Of a DNA stretch of 41,134 bases, positions 1 through 8,102 are shown piece by piece. Source of the stretch: an uncultured Rhodospirillales bacterium (GTDB lineage: Bacteria > Pseudomonadota > Alphaproteobacteria > Azospirillales > Azospirillaceae); contig CAIOBP010000008.1 in assembly GCA_903856295.1 (NCBI GenBank), positions 1 through 41,134 of the forward strand. The letters run 5' to 3'. The translations under genes were made by a program, and so were the position numbers. How positions within the stretch are numbered: the stretch's first letter is position 1; each line of letters opens with the position of its first letter. The notes beneath the pieces were generated by a model. It worked only from the letters and a program-made list of their open reading frames with translations. It was not told the origin of the DNA and searched no databases.

Positions 1-134
1 GGGCATCAACAGCTTGGTCCAGGCAGCCAAGGCCAAGGCACGGGGATACCGCTCTACCCGCAACCTGGCCGCGATAATCTACCTCGTCGCCGGAAAGCTA
101 GAACTCAAGCTACCCACGTGAAACAGCGAAGAGC
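1..134 (+). mobile_element. 3' end of an ISL3-family insertion sequence
   Basis: The window opens inside the last part of an ISL3-like transposase gene. Just after its stop codon comes GAAGAGCC, which read on the other strand begins GGCTCTTCGCTG, the kind of terminal inverted repeat seen in ISL3 elements. The right end is therefore placed near base 134. The left end lies outside the window, so the inverted repeat and any target duplication cannot be confirmed. The element sits directly upstream of the chemotaxis operon. Confidence 0.5.
2..121 (+). CDS. ISL3-family transposase, C-terminal fragment
   Basis: Thirty-nine codons are read before a TGA. The peptide starts GINSLVQAAKAKARGYRSTR and continues with a hydrophobic stretch ending in GKLELKLPT. 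The pattern 'N-x-L-(I/V)-Q-x-A-K-x-(K/R)-A-R-G-Y-R' followed by a short hydrophobic tail is the characteristic C-terminus of ISL3 (IS204/IS1001/IS1165) DDE transposases. These proteins cut and join the element's ends. The 5' part is cut off by the window edge, so whether the gene is intact cannot be judged. Confidence 0.75.
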   Translation, partial: GINSLVQAAKAKARGYRSTRNLAAIIYLVAGKLELKLPT

Positions 135-391
135 CAAAAATTTGCCGAATAAACCTTGCCGTGACACACAATTGACGCAGACAAAACAGGGTTAGCTCAG
201 GACGGTACTTTCAAACGCTGTGCCATGCACCCCAAAACCACTACAACATCATGTATAATAATTATTATTACAAGACAGACAACCGCAGCATATAGTGAAT
301 CTACTTTCCGTGACCGCGCGATGCACAAAAAACGCGAAAAACACCATACAATGCCGCAGGGAACGTTACAGGCAACACCGGAGGCTGATTC
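135..391. other. AT-rich intergenic region upstream of the chemotaxis operon
   Basis: About 257 bases with no convincing gene separate the IS end from the STAS gene. The region is much richer in A+T than its surroundings, with a run around 250-270 that includes TATAAT at 254-259. TTGACG occurs at 172-177 but has no good -10 at 16-18 bp. The operon promoter probably lies here, but no complete promoter can be assigned. A good ribosome binding site, GGAGG at 380-384, sits 7 bp before the ATG at 392. Confidence 0.4.
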
Positions 392-757
392 ATGGGTGAA
401 GCTGTTGCTGGGGGCACCGGGCCGGGAAGCACCGAAGCCCAGGATGGGGCGCTGGCACTGTCCGGACGCCTGACCATCGTCGAGGCCGAAACGATGCGCG
501 ACGAGCTGGCGCGGGCGCTGACCGGCTGCCGGTGCCTGAGCCTCGACACCACCGACCTTGAAACGGTTGACGTGGCGGGTATTCAGCTCATTATTTCAGC
601 ACGGCACAGTGCGGGACGGGCCGGCAAGTCCGTGCGGCTGGCGCCGGCGCCCGGCGCCGGGCTGCTGGCGGCGCTGGTCGCCGCCGGCTTCCGAACCGAG
701 GGCGACGGCGCCCGGCCCGATGCGAGTCAGGATGGTTTCTGGTGGGGAAGGAGCTGA
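392..757 (+). CDS. STAS-domain protein, first gene of the che operon
   Basis: The protein is 121 residues, the size of a single STAS (anti-sigma-factor antagonist) domain. The first ~18 residues are a Gly/Ala-rich leader. The domain then runs from 'LALSGRLTIVEAE' through the 'SLDTTDLETVD' strand to the final helices. STAS proteins usually carry a phosphorylatable serine in a D-S-(S/A)-G motif. Here the motif is D60-V61-A62-G63, so the serine is replaced by valine. Stand-alone STAS genes at the head of che operons are common in proteobacteria and are thought to tune CheA or receptor signalling; that role is inferred here. The ATG has a strong GGAGG site, and cheY follows after only 6 bases, so the two are surely co-transcribed. 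Confidence 0.8.
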   Translation: MGEAVAGGTGPGSTEAQDGALALSGRLTIVEAETMRDELARALTGCRCLSLDTTDLETVDVAGIQLIISARHSAGRAGKSVRLAPAPGAGLLAALVAAGFRTEGDGARPDASQDGFWWGRS

Positions 758-763
758 CAGGGA

Positions 764-1129
764 ATGGCGAAAAAGATTCTCAGTGTCGATGATTCGGCGA
801 GCGTGCGCCAAATGGTGACGTTCGCGCTCGAGACGGCGGGCTACGCCACCGTCCAGGCGTCGGATGGCAAGGAGGCGCTGGCGCTGCTCAAGACGACGCC
901 GGTCGACATGATCGTCACCGATCTCAACATGCCGAACCTCAACGGCATCGAGCTGATCAAGCAGGTGCGGGCGCTGCCGGCCTTCAAATTCGTGCCGATC
1001 GTGCTGCTGACCACCGAGTCGGAGGACAGCAAGAAGGCCGAGGGCAAGGCGGCGGGCGCCACCGGCTGGATCGTCAAGCCGTTCAACCAGGATCAATTGC
1101 TGGCGGTGGTCAAGAAACTGCTGGGCTAG
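764..1129 (+). CDS. cheY: CheY response regulator
   Basis: This is a 121-residue single receiver domain. All the conserved receiver residues are present: acidic pocket D9/D10, phospho-acceptor D53 (in IVTDLNMPN), switch T83 and invariant K105 (in VKPFN). CheA phosphorylates CheY, and CheY-P then acts on the flagellar switch or another output. The protein has no effector domain, which fits CheY. The sequence pattern ([21 protein letters not shown]) is typical of alphaproteobacterial CheY encoded next to cheA. The gene is 6 bases after the STAS gene and 73 bases before cheA. Confidence 0.92.
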   Translation: MAKKILSVDDSASVRQMVTFALETAGYATVQASDGKEALALLKTTPVDMIVTDLNMPNLNGIELIKQVRALPAFKFVPIVLLTTESEDSKKAEGKAAGATGWIVKPFNQDQLLAVVKKLLG

Positions 1130-1202
1130 ACGGGGATCGCGCGGGAACGCACCAGTTCCGTGGCGGGCATCCTCTCAACGGCCATTCTTTGGAGGATACA
1201 GC

Positions 1203-3296
1203 ATGGCGACGGCGGTCAATCCGGCAGATGTGTTCAGACAGGAGGCCGCCGAACTGCTGGCCACCCTGGAGACGACCCTGCTCGACCTCGAGGCGTCGCC
1301 CGAGGATTCGGCTCTGGTCGATCAGGCCTTCCGGTCGCTGCACACCCTCAAGGGCTCGGGGGCGATGTTCGGCTGGGAGGCGCTGGCCGACTTCACCCAT
1401 CACGTCGAGTCGGCGTTTCAGAAGGTGCGCGACGGCGTCCTGAAAGCCAGTCACGACCTGATCTCGCTGACCCTGGCCTCGCTCGACCAGATGCGGGTTC
1501 TGCTCGAACAGCCGGAACAGGCCGACCGGGTGCGCGGCGAGGCGCTGCTCGCCGGCTTCGCCGATCTCGCCGGGCCGGGCGGGCACAGTGCTAAGCCCGC
1601 GGGCGGGCACGGCAAGGCCGACCGCGCCGCTCCCCCCGATGAAACCAGGGTGTTCCGCATTCGCTGGCGGCCGGCGCGCGACATGATGGCGTTCGGCGGC
1701 AACCCCTTGCTGCTGCTGGGCGAGCTTCGTGACCTCGGCGCCTGCACGCTGACGCCGCTCGCCGACCGGGTGCCGGCGCTCGAAGAGCTGGACCCCGCCG
1801 GCTGCTATCTCGGCTGGGACATCATGCTGACCACGACCAAGTCGCGCTCGGCGATCGACGATGTTTTCATCTTCGTGGCCAGCGACTCCGAGCTGGCCAT
1901 CGACGAGATCCCGGTCGAGGAGGCGGAGAGCCCGCCCCGGCTGGGTGAAATTCTGGTCAAGCGCGGCGACATTGCCCCCGGCGGCGTCGAGGAGGAGTTG
2001 GGCCACCAGCCGCGGCTCGGCGCCCTGCTGGTGCAGTCGGGCAAGGTCTCCGGCGACCGGGTCGCCTCGGCGCTCAGCGAGCAGAAGCATCTGCGCGAGG
2101 CGGCCAAGGCCAAGGAAAGCAGCTCGGCGGGCAACACCATCCGGGTGCCGGCCGAGCGGCTCGACAATCTGATGGATCAGGTCGGCGAACTGGTGATCGC
2201 CCAGGCCCGGCTGATGCAGGTCGCCGGCGAAGGCGGGGCGCTGCTGAAATCGATCGCCGAGGACATCGAACGGCTGGCCGGCGAGTTGCGCGACACCACC
2301 ATGAGTGTGCGCATGCTGCCGATCGGCACCCTCTTCAGCCGCTTCCGCCGGGTGGTCCACGATCTTTCGCGCGAGCTGGGCAAATCGGTAAACCTGACCA
2401 TGTCGGGCGAGGAGACCGAACTCGACAAGACGGTGATCGAGTCGCTCAACGATCCGATGATCCACCTGATCCGCAACGCCATGGATCACGGCCTCAGCAC
2501 CCCCGAGGAACGGCGGACGCAGAAGAAGCCCGAAACCGGCACCCTGCACCTGTCGGCGGTGCATTCCGGGGCCAGCGTGCTGATCACCATCAGGGACGAC
2601 GGCAAGGGCCTGGACCGCGCCCGCATCCGCGCCAAAGCCGAGGAAAAGGGCATGCTCCAGCCGGGGCAGGAAGTCACCGACACCGAGCTGTTCGGCTGCA
2701 TCTTCTTGCCCGGCTTCTCGACCGCGGCCGAGGTCACCAGCCTATCCGGGCGCGGCGTCGGCATGGACGTGGTCAAACGCGCGATCGACAATCTGCGCGG
2801 CAGCATCGAGGTCGGCAGCGAACCCGGCCAGGGCACCGCGATCACCCTCAAGCTGCCGCTGACCCTGGCGATCATCGACGGCCTGCTGGTCAAGATGGCC
2901 GACGAGCGCTACATCGTGCCGCTATCGGCGGTCGAGGAATGCGTCGAGCTGACCCGCAAGGATGACAACCGCTCCGACGGCCGCTCCTTCCTCAACATTC
3001 GCGGCGAAATCGTCGCCTTCGTCCGGCTGCGGCGGCTGTTCGAAGTCGCGGGCGAGGCCCCCGAGATTCAGAAGGTGGTGATCGTCGGCCTGGGCGAATC
3101 CCGCATCGGACTGGTGGTCGATCAGGTGCTCGGTCAGCACCAGACGGTGATCAAGTCGCTGTCGCGCCTGCACGACGACCAGGAAGGCTTTTCCGGCGCG
3201 ACCATCCTCGGCGATGGCTCGGTGGCACTGATCCTCGACGTTCCCCACCTCGTCAAATTCGCGCGCGAGCGCGAAACCGCACAAAGAGCAGCGTAA
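1203..3296 (+). CDS. cheA: CheA histidine kinase
   Basis: This 697-residue protein has the CheA domain order. The N-terminal Hpt (P1) domain carries the phosphorylatable H47 in SLHTLKGSG. Residues ~149-238 form the globular domain often found in the P2 position (FRIRWRPARDMM). A linker of about 65 residues follows, then the dimerisation helices (IRVPAERLDNLMDQVGELVI). The HATPase domain has an N box near 421 (HLIRNAMDHG), DDGKG near 464 and GRGVGMD near 516. A C-terminal CheW-like (P5) domain starts at about 550. CheA couples receptor state to autophosphorylation and passes phosphate to CheY and CheB. The ATG at 1203 has GGAGGA at 1191-1196. No frame disruption is visible. Confidence 0.95.
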   Translation: MATAVNPADVFRQEAAELLATLETTLLDLEASPEDSALVDQAFRSLHTLKGSGAMFGWEALADFTHHVESAFQKVRDGVLKASHDLISLTLASLDQMRVLLEQPEQADRVRGEALLAGFADLAGPGGHSAKPAGGHGKADRAAPPDETRVFRIRWRPARDMMAFGGNPLLLLGELRDLGACTLTPLADRVPALEELDPAGCYLGWDIMLTTTKSRSAIDDVFIFVASDSELAIDEIPVEEAESPPRLGEILVKRGDIAPGGVEEELGHQPRLGALLVQSGKVSGDRVASALSEQKHLREAAKAKESSSAGNTIRVPAERLDNLMDQVGELVIAQARLMQVAGEGGALLKSIAEDIERLAGELRDTTMSVRMLPIGTLFSRFRRVVHDLSRELGKSVNLTMSGEETELDKTVIESLNDPMIHLIRNAMDHGLSTPEERRTQKKPETGTLHLSAVHSGASVLITIRDDGKGLDRARIRAKAEEKGMLQPGQEVTDTELFGCIFLPGFSTAAEVTSLSGRGVGMDVVKRAIDNLRGSIEVGSEPGQGTAITLKLPLTLAIIDGLLVKMADERYIVPLSAVEECVELTRKDDNRSDGRSFLNIRGEIVAFVRLRRLFEVAGEAPEIQKVVIVGLGESRIGLVVDQVLGQHQTVIKSLSRLHDDQEGFSGATILGDGSVALILDVPHLVKFARERETAQRAA

Positions 3297-3335
3297 CCCG
3301 CCCGCTACCCAATCGACTTAACGGAGGTCAAACCC

Positions 3336-5489
3336 ATGCGTTTTACCATCAAGGCCCGGCTGGCGGCAGCCTTCGGAGCGATTTTGATCCTGAGCGCGGT
3401 TTCGGCGTATCTGGGCGTCGGCAGCCTCGGCTCGGTCAACGACGAGGTCCGGGCGATCGTCAACGGCCCGGCGACCAGGACCACGACAACGCTGAAGATG
3501 GCGAACACGCTGTCGCTGATCGCGCGCACCGAGAAGAACCTGATTCTCGAAAATGACGAGACCGCCCAGAAAGGCTACGTGGAACGCCTCAAGGGTGAAC
3601 GGAAGAATTTTCAGGAGCTTTTCGAGCAGCGCCGGCAGGCCGCCAATGAAGAGGGCAAAAAGCAGCTCGACGGCCTGCATGCCGTGTATAGCGAGTATGT
3701 CAAATCCCAGGACGAACTGGTCCAGCTCGCCCTGCTGAATTCGGACACCAAGGCGAACGAGCTGTCCGAGGGCGCGGCCAAAACAGCCTTCGACAACGCC
3801 CTGCAAATCGCCACGGAGATCAACGAAAAGAAGTCCGACGGCGTCGATGCCCAGGCCTCCGCCGACCTCTCCGCGATTTCCTACGTCATGCTGCGAATCA
3901 ACCGGAATGAAAAAGAGGTGATTCTCGCAGGCACCGAAGAAAAGAAGCGCGAAAAGATCAAGCACAATCCGCCCCGGTTCCAGGAAATCCAGAACAGGCT
4001 GGCGTCATTGCGGGATCATGGCGCGCCGGCCATCCGCCCCGACATCCAGCGCCTCACCGCGGCCTGGAACGCTTATCTGCCCCTGCATCAGCAGGTCGAG
4101 ACCCTGGCACTGGAAAACGGCAACAACCGGGCGACCGCCATTTCCTTCGGCAAGAACCGCGAACTGCTCAAGAAGATCGACGGCACTTTCGAAGAGCTGA
4201 TCGCCTCCGACAAGGAGCGGATGAAGGCGCGGATCACCGAGAGCGAACAGCTCTATGAGCAGTCCCGCACCACTCTGATCATCATGGTTTCGCTCTCTCT
4301 GGCCATCGGCTTCGGCGCGGCCTTGTGGATTTCGCTGATGATCAGCCGCGGCCTGTCCCGGGCCGGCACTCTGGCTCAAGCGGTGGCCGGGGGCGATCTC
4401 AGCCAGACCGTCGACTACACCGGCCGGGAGGAGATCGGCGACCTGATCGGCCACCTGAACACCATGGTCCAGCGCCTGCGCGAGGTGGTGCAGGACGTGT
4501 CCTCGGCGGCGGAGAACGTCTCAGCCGGCAGCGAGGAGCTGAGCGCCAGCGCCGAAACCCTGTCTCAGGGCGTCTCGGAACAGGCGGCCTCCAGCGAGGA
4601 AGCCTCCAGCTCGATGGAAGAGATGGCGGCCAACATCCGCCAGAACGCCGACAACGCCAGCGAAACCGAAAAGATCGCCCGCCAGTCCTCGGTCGACGCC
4701 GCCAAGAGCGGCGAGGCGGTGAGCAAGGCGGTGACCGCCATGCGCACGATCGCCGAGAAAATCTCGATCGTCCAGGAAATCGCCCGTCAGACCGACCTGC
4801 TCGCCCTCAACGCCGCCATCGAAGCGGCGCGGGCCGGCGAACACGGCAAGGGCTTCGCGGTGGTGGCCTCGGAGGTGCGCAAGCTCGCCGAACGCAGCCA
4901 GCTCGCCGCGGCCGAAATCAGCACCCTCTCCGGCCAGACTCTGACCATCTCCGAGGAAGCCGGCCAGATGCTGACCAAGCTGGTCCCCGACATCCAGCGC
5001 ACCGCCAGCCTGGTTACCGAGATCACCTCGGCCTCGCGCGAGCAGAACACCGGCGCCGAGCAGATCAACACCGCGATCCAGCAACTCGATCAGGTGACCC
5101 AGCAGAACGCCAGCGCCGCCGAGGAAATGTCCTCGACCTCGGAGGAGCTGTCGAGTCAGGCCCAGCAATTGCAGCAGACCGTCTCGTTCTTCTCGCTCGG
5201 GAACGGCGGCTCCCATGCCGGACACGGCGGTGGTTCTCATGCCGGACACGGCAGCGGTTCTCATGCCGGACACGGCAATGGTCACGAGTATGAAGCGGGT
5301 GCCGCCAAACCCAAGCGCCGGCCGGCTCCGGTCGCGGCTCCGGCGGCGGCCCGGCGTCCGGCACCGGCGGCGAAACGCCCGGCCGCCGGAGGCGGTGCGG
5401 CGGCCAGCGGCAAGGGCTATGCCCTGAAACTCGACGATCATCACCACGGGCATGGGGACGCCGACGATGCGGGATTCGAGCGCTATTGA
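3336..5489 (+). CDS. Methyl-accepting chemotaxis protein with His/Gly-rich C-terminal tail
   Basis: This is a 717-residue receptor. Transmembrane helix 1 lies at ~9-31. A ~280-residue periplasmic region follows, predicted all-helical, with two similar modules ([11 protein letters not shown] near 63 and [11 protein letters not shown] near 189), which suggests a helical bimodular-type sensor. Transmembrane helix 2 is at ~312-335, followed by a HAMP domain. The cytoplasmic hairpin contains the conserved tip [21 protein letters not shown] near 481-501. After the signalling domain the protein does not end as usual. It has three HAGHG repeats (~623-647), an Ala/Pro/Lys-rich linker and a final HHHGHG segment. 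The tail could bind metal or contact other proteins; this is inference. There is no CheR-docking pentapeptide of the NWETF type. The gene overlaps the start of cheW by up to 38 bases. Confidence 0.93.
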   Translation: MRFTIKARLAAAFGAILILSAVSAYLGVGSLGSVNDEVRAIVNGPATRTTTTLKMANTLSLIARTEKNLILENDETAQKGYVERLKGERKNFQELFEQRRQAANEEGKKQLDGLHAVYSEYVKSQDELVQLALLNSDTKANELSEGAAKTAFDNALQIATEINEKKSDGVDAQASADLSAISYVMLRINRNEKEVILAGTEEKKREKIKHNPPRFQEIQNRLASLRDHGAPAIRPDIQRLTAAWNAYLPLHQQVETLALENGNNRATAISFGKNRELLKKIDGTFEELIASDKERMKARITESEQLYEQSRTTLIIMVSLSLAIGFGAALWISLMISRGLSRAGTLAQAVAGGDLSQTVDYTGREEIGDLIGHLNTMVQRLREVVQDVSSAAENVSAGSEELSASAETLSQGVSEQAASSEEASSSMEEMAANIRQNADNASETEKIARQSSVDAAKSGEAVSKAVTAMRTIAEKISIVQEIARQTDLLALNAAIEAARAGEHGKGFAVVASEVRKLAERSQLAAAEISTLSGQTLTISEEAGQMLTKLVPDIQRTASLVTEITSASREQNTGAEQINTAIQQLDQVTQQNASAAEEMSSTSEELSSQAQQLQQTVSFFSLGNGGSHAGHGGGSHAGHGSGSHAGHGNGHEYEAGAAKPKRRPAPVAAPAAARRPAPAAKRPAAGGGAAASGKGYALKLDDHHHGHGDADDAGFERY
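5205..5276 (+). repeat. Three 24-bp tandem repeats in the MCP tail
   Basis: Three adjacent 24-bp units begin at 5205, 5229 and 5253. Each codes for (G/S)-G-S-H-A-G-H-G. The last 16 bases (CTCATGCCGGACACGGC type) are almost identical between units, and the first 8 vary. The repeat length keeps the reading frame. This looks like recent tandem expansion. Confidence 0.9.
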
Positions 5490-5955
5490 GGCGAAGGCCA
5501 ACGGCCTGGACGCGGTCCAGGTCCTGACCCTGGGGCTCGGCGGCGAAATCTTCGCCATCGAGACCGAGCGGGTGCGGGAGGTGCTGGATCTCATCCCGAT
5601 CACCCGCATTCCCAACAGCCGGCCGTTCATCAAGGGGCTGATCAATGTCCGGGGCAAGGTGATCACGGTCACCGACCTTCGGGTCAAGTTCGGCATGCCG
5701 CCGGCCGCCCAGACCGCCGACACCCGGATCGTGGTCACGGAAATTCAGGTGGCGGGCGAACCGACCCTGGTCGGGGCGCTGGCCGACCGGGTGTTCGAAG
5801 CCACCGAACTGCCGGCCGCCTCCATGGAGGATGTGCCCAGGCTCGGCATGCGCTGGCGCACCGAGTTCATCCGGGCGATCGGCAAGCGCGGCGACGACTT
5901 CATCATCATCGCCGACATCGATCAGGTCTTCGCCGCCGACGACGCCACGCACTGA
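5467..5955 (+). CDS. cheW: CheW coupling protein (first copy)
   Basis: About 162 residues form a single CheW-like domain ([62 protein letters not shown]). CheW bridges receptors and CheA in the signalling array. Two starts are possible, ATG at 5452 and ATG at 5467. The later one is preferred because GGGGAC at 5454-5459 lies 7 bases before it; the earlier would add five residues. Either start overlaps the end of the MCP gene, so translation is probably coupled to the receptor. A second, clearly related cheW follows 25 bases downstream. Confidence 0.93.
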   Translation: MRDSSAIEAKANGLDAVQVLTLGLGGEIFAIETERVREVLDLIPITRIPNSRPFIKGLINVRGKVITVTDLRVKFGMPPAAQTADTRIVVTEIQVAGEPTLVGALADRVFEATELPAASMEDVPRLGMRWRTEFIRAIGKRGDDFIIIADIDQVFAADDATH

Positions 5956-5980
5956 CCGAGTGCCAAGCGAGGAAGCCCCC

Positions 5981-6568
5981 ATGCAGACAGCCCCTCAATC
6001 CTCGTCCCAGTTGGCCTCGTCCCAGCCGGCCTCGTCCCAGCCGACCTCGTCCCAGTTGGCCGGCCGGCGCCAGCGCCACCCCGAGCGCCGGGCGCTGGAC
6101 GAGGGCACCCAGTACCTGACCTGCGGCGTCGGCGATGAAACCTTCGCGCTCAACGTTGCCCAGGTGCGCGAAGTGCTGGATTTGTGCCCGTTCAGCAAGG
6201 TGCCCAACATGCCGCCCTATGTCCGGGGCATGATCGATGTCCGGGGCCAGACGGTGCCGGTGATCGATCTCCGGGTCAAATTCGGCATGGCGCCGGTCCA
6301 GCCCACCGACACCACCCGCATCATGGTGCTGGAGGTGGTCAGCGGCAGCCGGCCGCTGGTGATTGGGGCGCTGACCGACCGGGTGATCGAGGTGACCGAG
6401 CTGGATTCCGGCGAGGTCGGCCCACCGCCCGAGATCGGCATCCGCTGGCGCTCCGAGATCATTCGCGGTATTGGACGGCGTCACGGCAAGTTCGTGATCG
6501 TGCTCAATCTCAACAAGGTGTTCGCCATCGACGATCTGGCGTCGGATGAGGGCGAACGGTATGTCTGA
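5981..6568 (+). CDS. cheW: CheW coupling protein (second copy) with Ser/Gln-rich N-terminal repeats
   Basis: The protein is 195 residues. Its C-terminal ~150 residues are a CheW domain closely parallel to the preceding copy (VGDETFALNVAQVREVLDL, YVRGMIDVRGQTVPVIDLRVKFG, IGALTDRVIEVTEL). The N-terminal ~30 residues are low complexity, built from four pentapeptides of the type SSQ-(L/P)-(A/T), followed by an Arg-rich patch. The ATG at 5981 has AGCGAGGA just upstream. The two copies probably arose by duplication. Having two CheW proteins in one cluster suggests different receptor affinities or array positions (inference). The gene overlaps the start of cheR by 8 bases. Confidence 0.92.
   Translation: MQTAPQSSSQLASSQPASSQPTSSQLAGRRQRHPERRALDEGTQYLTCGVGDETFALNVAQVREVLDLCPFSKVPNMPPYVRGMIDVRGQTVPVIDLRVKFGMAPVQPTDTTRIMVLEVVSGSRPLVIGALTDRVIEVTELDSGEVGPPPEIGIRWRSEIIRGIGRRHGKFVIVLNLNKVFAIDDLASDEGERYV
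6000..6059 (+). repeat. Four 15-bp tandem repeats in the second cheW
   Basis: The unit CCTCGTCCCAGYYGR is repeated four times without gaps (starts 6000, 6015, 6030, 6045). Differences are confined to the last bases of each unit. It codes for SSQLA, SSQPA, SSQPT and SSQLA. The period is a multiple of three, so copy-number changes would not break the gene. Confidence 0.9.
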
Positions 6569-7412
6569 GTCCGCCCTCGACGGCCCCCGGCTTTCCGACA
6601 GCGAGTTCAGGCATCTGGCCCAACTCGTCGAGAGTCAGGCCGGCATCCGCATGCCGCCGGGCAAGCGCACCATGCTCGAGGGACGCTTGCGCCGCCGGTT
6701 GCGCGAGCGGGGCATGAACGATTTCGCCCAGTATTGCAGCTTTCTCGACAGCGAAGGCGGCCTGGAGGAAGAACTCAGCGACCTGATCGACGTCGTCACC
6801 ACCAACAAGACCGATTTCTTCCGTGAGCCCAAACATTTCGAGATTCTGACCGGAACCGTGCTGCCGCCCCTGCTCAAACAGGGGATCGGCATTGACCGTC
6901 CACTGTGGGTCTGGAGCGCCGGCAGTTCGATCGGCGCCGAGGCCTACACCCTCGCCATGGTGCTGGCCGATTACGCGGCCACCCGCCCCGGCTTCGACTT
7001 CCGCATTCTCGGCACCGACATCTGCACCACCGTGCTCCGAACCGCCAGCAAGGCGATTTATCCCGAAGAAATGGCCGAGCCGATCGCCCTCGATCTCAGG
7101 CGCCGCCATCTCATGCGCAGTCGCGACCGCAAGGCGCAACTGGTCAGAATCGTGCCGGAACTGCGGGCACGGGTGTCCTTCCGGCAATTGAATTTCATGA
7201 AACCGGAATATCGTCTGCGCGGAACCCAGGATATTGTGTTTTGCCGCAACGTCATCATTTACTTTGATAATGAAGTGCGTTTCGCCGTGCTGAGCCGGAT
7301 TTGCGCCTGTATCGCCACCGGCGGCTACCTTTTCATGGGGCATTCCGAGACGATTTCAAATCTCGATTTGCCGTTACGCCAGATTGCGCCGACAGTATAT
7401 GTCCGGATATAG
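6561..7412 (+). CDS. cheR: CheR chemoreceptor glutamate methyltransferase
   Basis: The protein is 283 residues from the ATG at 6561; an upstream GTG at 6546 would add five. The N-terminal helical domain (LSDSEFRHLAQLVESQAGIRM, then KRTMLEGRLRRRLRERG) and the SAM-binding domain are both complete: TTNKTDFFREPKHFE, WVWSAGSSIGAEAYTLAM, ILGTDI, FRQLNFM, DIVFCRNVIIYFD and GGYLFMGHSE. CheR uses SAM to methylate receptor glutamates during adaptation. One oddity is that the usual G-E-E-P-Y segment of the SAM loop reads G-A-E-A-Y. The gene starts inside the last codons of cheW, so translation is likely coupled. Confidence 0.93.
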   Translation: MSESALDGPRLSDSEFRHLAQLVESQAGIRMPPGKRTMLEGRLRRRLRERGMNDFAQYCSFLDSEGGLEEELSDLIDVVTTNKTDFFREPKHFEILTGTVLPPLLKQGIGIDRPLWVWSAGSSIGAEAYTLAMVLADYAATRPGFDFRILGTDICTTVLRTASKAIYPEEMAEPIALDLRRRHLMRSRDRKAQLVRIVPELRARVSFRQLNFMKPEYRLRGTQDIVFCRNVIIYFDNEVRFAVLSRICACIATGGYLFMGHSETISNLDLPLRQIAPTVYVRI

Positions 7413-7442
7413 TCCCGGCAGGACCCGATTGGAAGCGGCTCA

Positions 7443-8102
7443 ATGAGTCACGATCAGCACGACATGTTCCGGGATGGCTTGAACGCCCTGCCGCTCAGCG
7501 CGGGCCGTCGGGGCATCGCTGCCATGGTGCTGGTTGAAATCGTGCGCTGGATGCCCGAAAAAGGGTCTTACTGCACCATGACGCCCGAGGAATTGGGCGC
7601 CCTGCTCAATCTCCAGCCCGAAGAGATCCACTCCGCGATGGAGACCCTGGAATCGCTGGGCGTGGTCGAACAGGCCGGACAGGGAGCCTCGGCGCAGATA
7701 CTGCTCAAACCGATGAAAACAGGAAAGTCGGGCGAAGAACTGCGCAAGGAAATCTCCGCCGCGATCCACAGCCACACCGCCTGGAAACGGCGGCTGCGCC
7801 ACGCCATCGATACCGGCGCCATCGAGGCCAGAGTCGAGGATGTGGCGCGGGACGACCTCTGCCCGTTCGGCAAATGGCTTCGCGGCCCGACCTTCAGCGA
7901 TGCCGCCCGCAGCGACCACTACGAAACCATCCACCACTTGCACGTCCAGTTTCACCGGGTCGCCGCCGCCACCCTCCAACTGGCGCTGAACGGAAGAAAG
8001 GACGAGGCGGAGCAATCGATGAGTGTCACCGGCATGTACGCCCAGGCATCGACCCGCCTGACCTGGGCCCTGTCGTCCTGGCGGAGGACGATCTCGTCAT
8101 GA
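7443..8102 (+). CDS. Winged-helix / CZB (chemoreceptor zinc-binding) domain protein
   Basis: This is a 219-residue soluble protein with two parts. Residues ~25-90 look like a winged helix-turn-helix ([20 protein letters not shown], then [12 protein letters not shown]). Residues ~103-190 match the CZB domain: H111 in HTAWKRRL, C140 in CPFGKWL, and H167/H171 in the final helix (LHVQFHRVA), the expected three-His, one-Cys zinc site. CZB domains bind zinc and in some receptors or diguanylate cyclases report zinc or oxidant levels. A CZB domain joined to a DNA-binding-type fold, encoded inside a che operon, is unusual. The winged helix may bind protein rather than DNA. The gene lies 30 bases after cheR and overlaps cheB by 4 bases (ATGA). 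The start has GGAAG at 7431-7435. Confidence 0.75.
   Translation: MSHDQHDMFRDGLNALPLSAGRRGIAAMVLVEIVRWMPEKGSYCTMTPEELGALLNLQPEEIHSAMETLESLGVVEQAGQGASAQILLKPMKTGKSGEELRKEISAAIHSHTAWKRRLRHAIDTGAIEARVEDVARDDLCPFGKWLRGPTFSDAARSDHYETIHHLHVQFHRVAAATLQLALNGRKDEAEQSMSVTGMYAQASTRLTWALSSWRRTISS

Noticed and set aside
172-201. Sigma-70 promoter from TTGACG at 172
   Set aside because: No acceptable -10 hexamer is found at 16-18 bp spacing.
189-264. A tRNA-like start (GGGTTAGCTCAGG)
   Set aside because: The D-arm-like motif is not followed by an anticodon stem or a T-loop (TTCRA) at the right distance, and there is no acceptor-stem pairing.
225-473. Open frame of 82 codons overlapping the STAS start
   Set aside because: Low-complexity translation without a ribosome site, overlapping a well-supported STAS gene in another frame.
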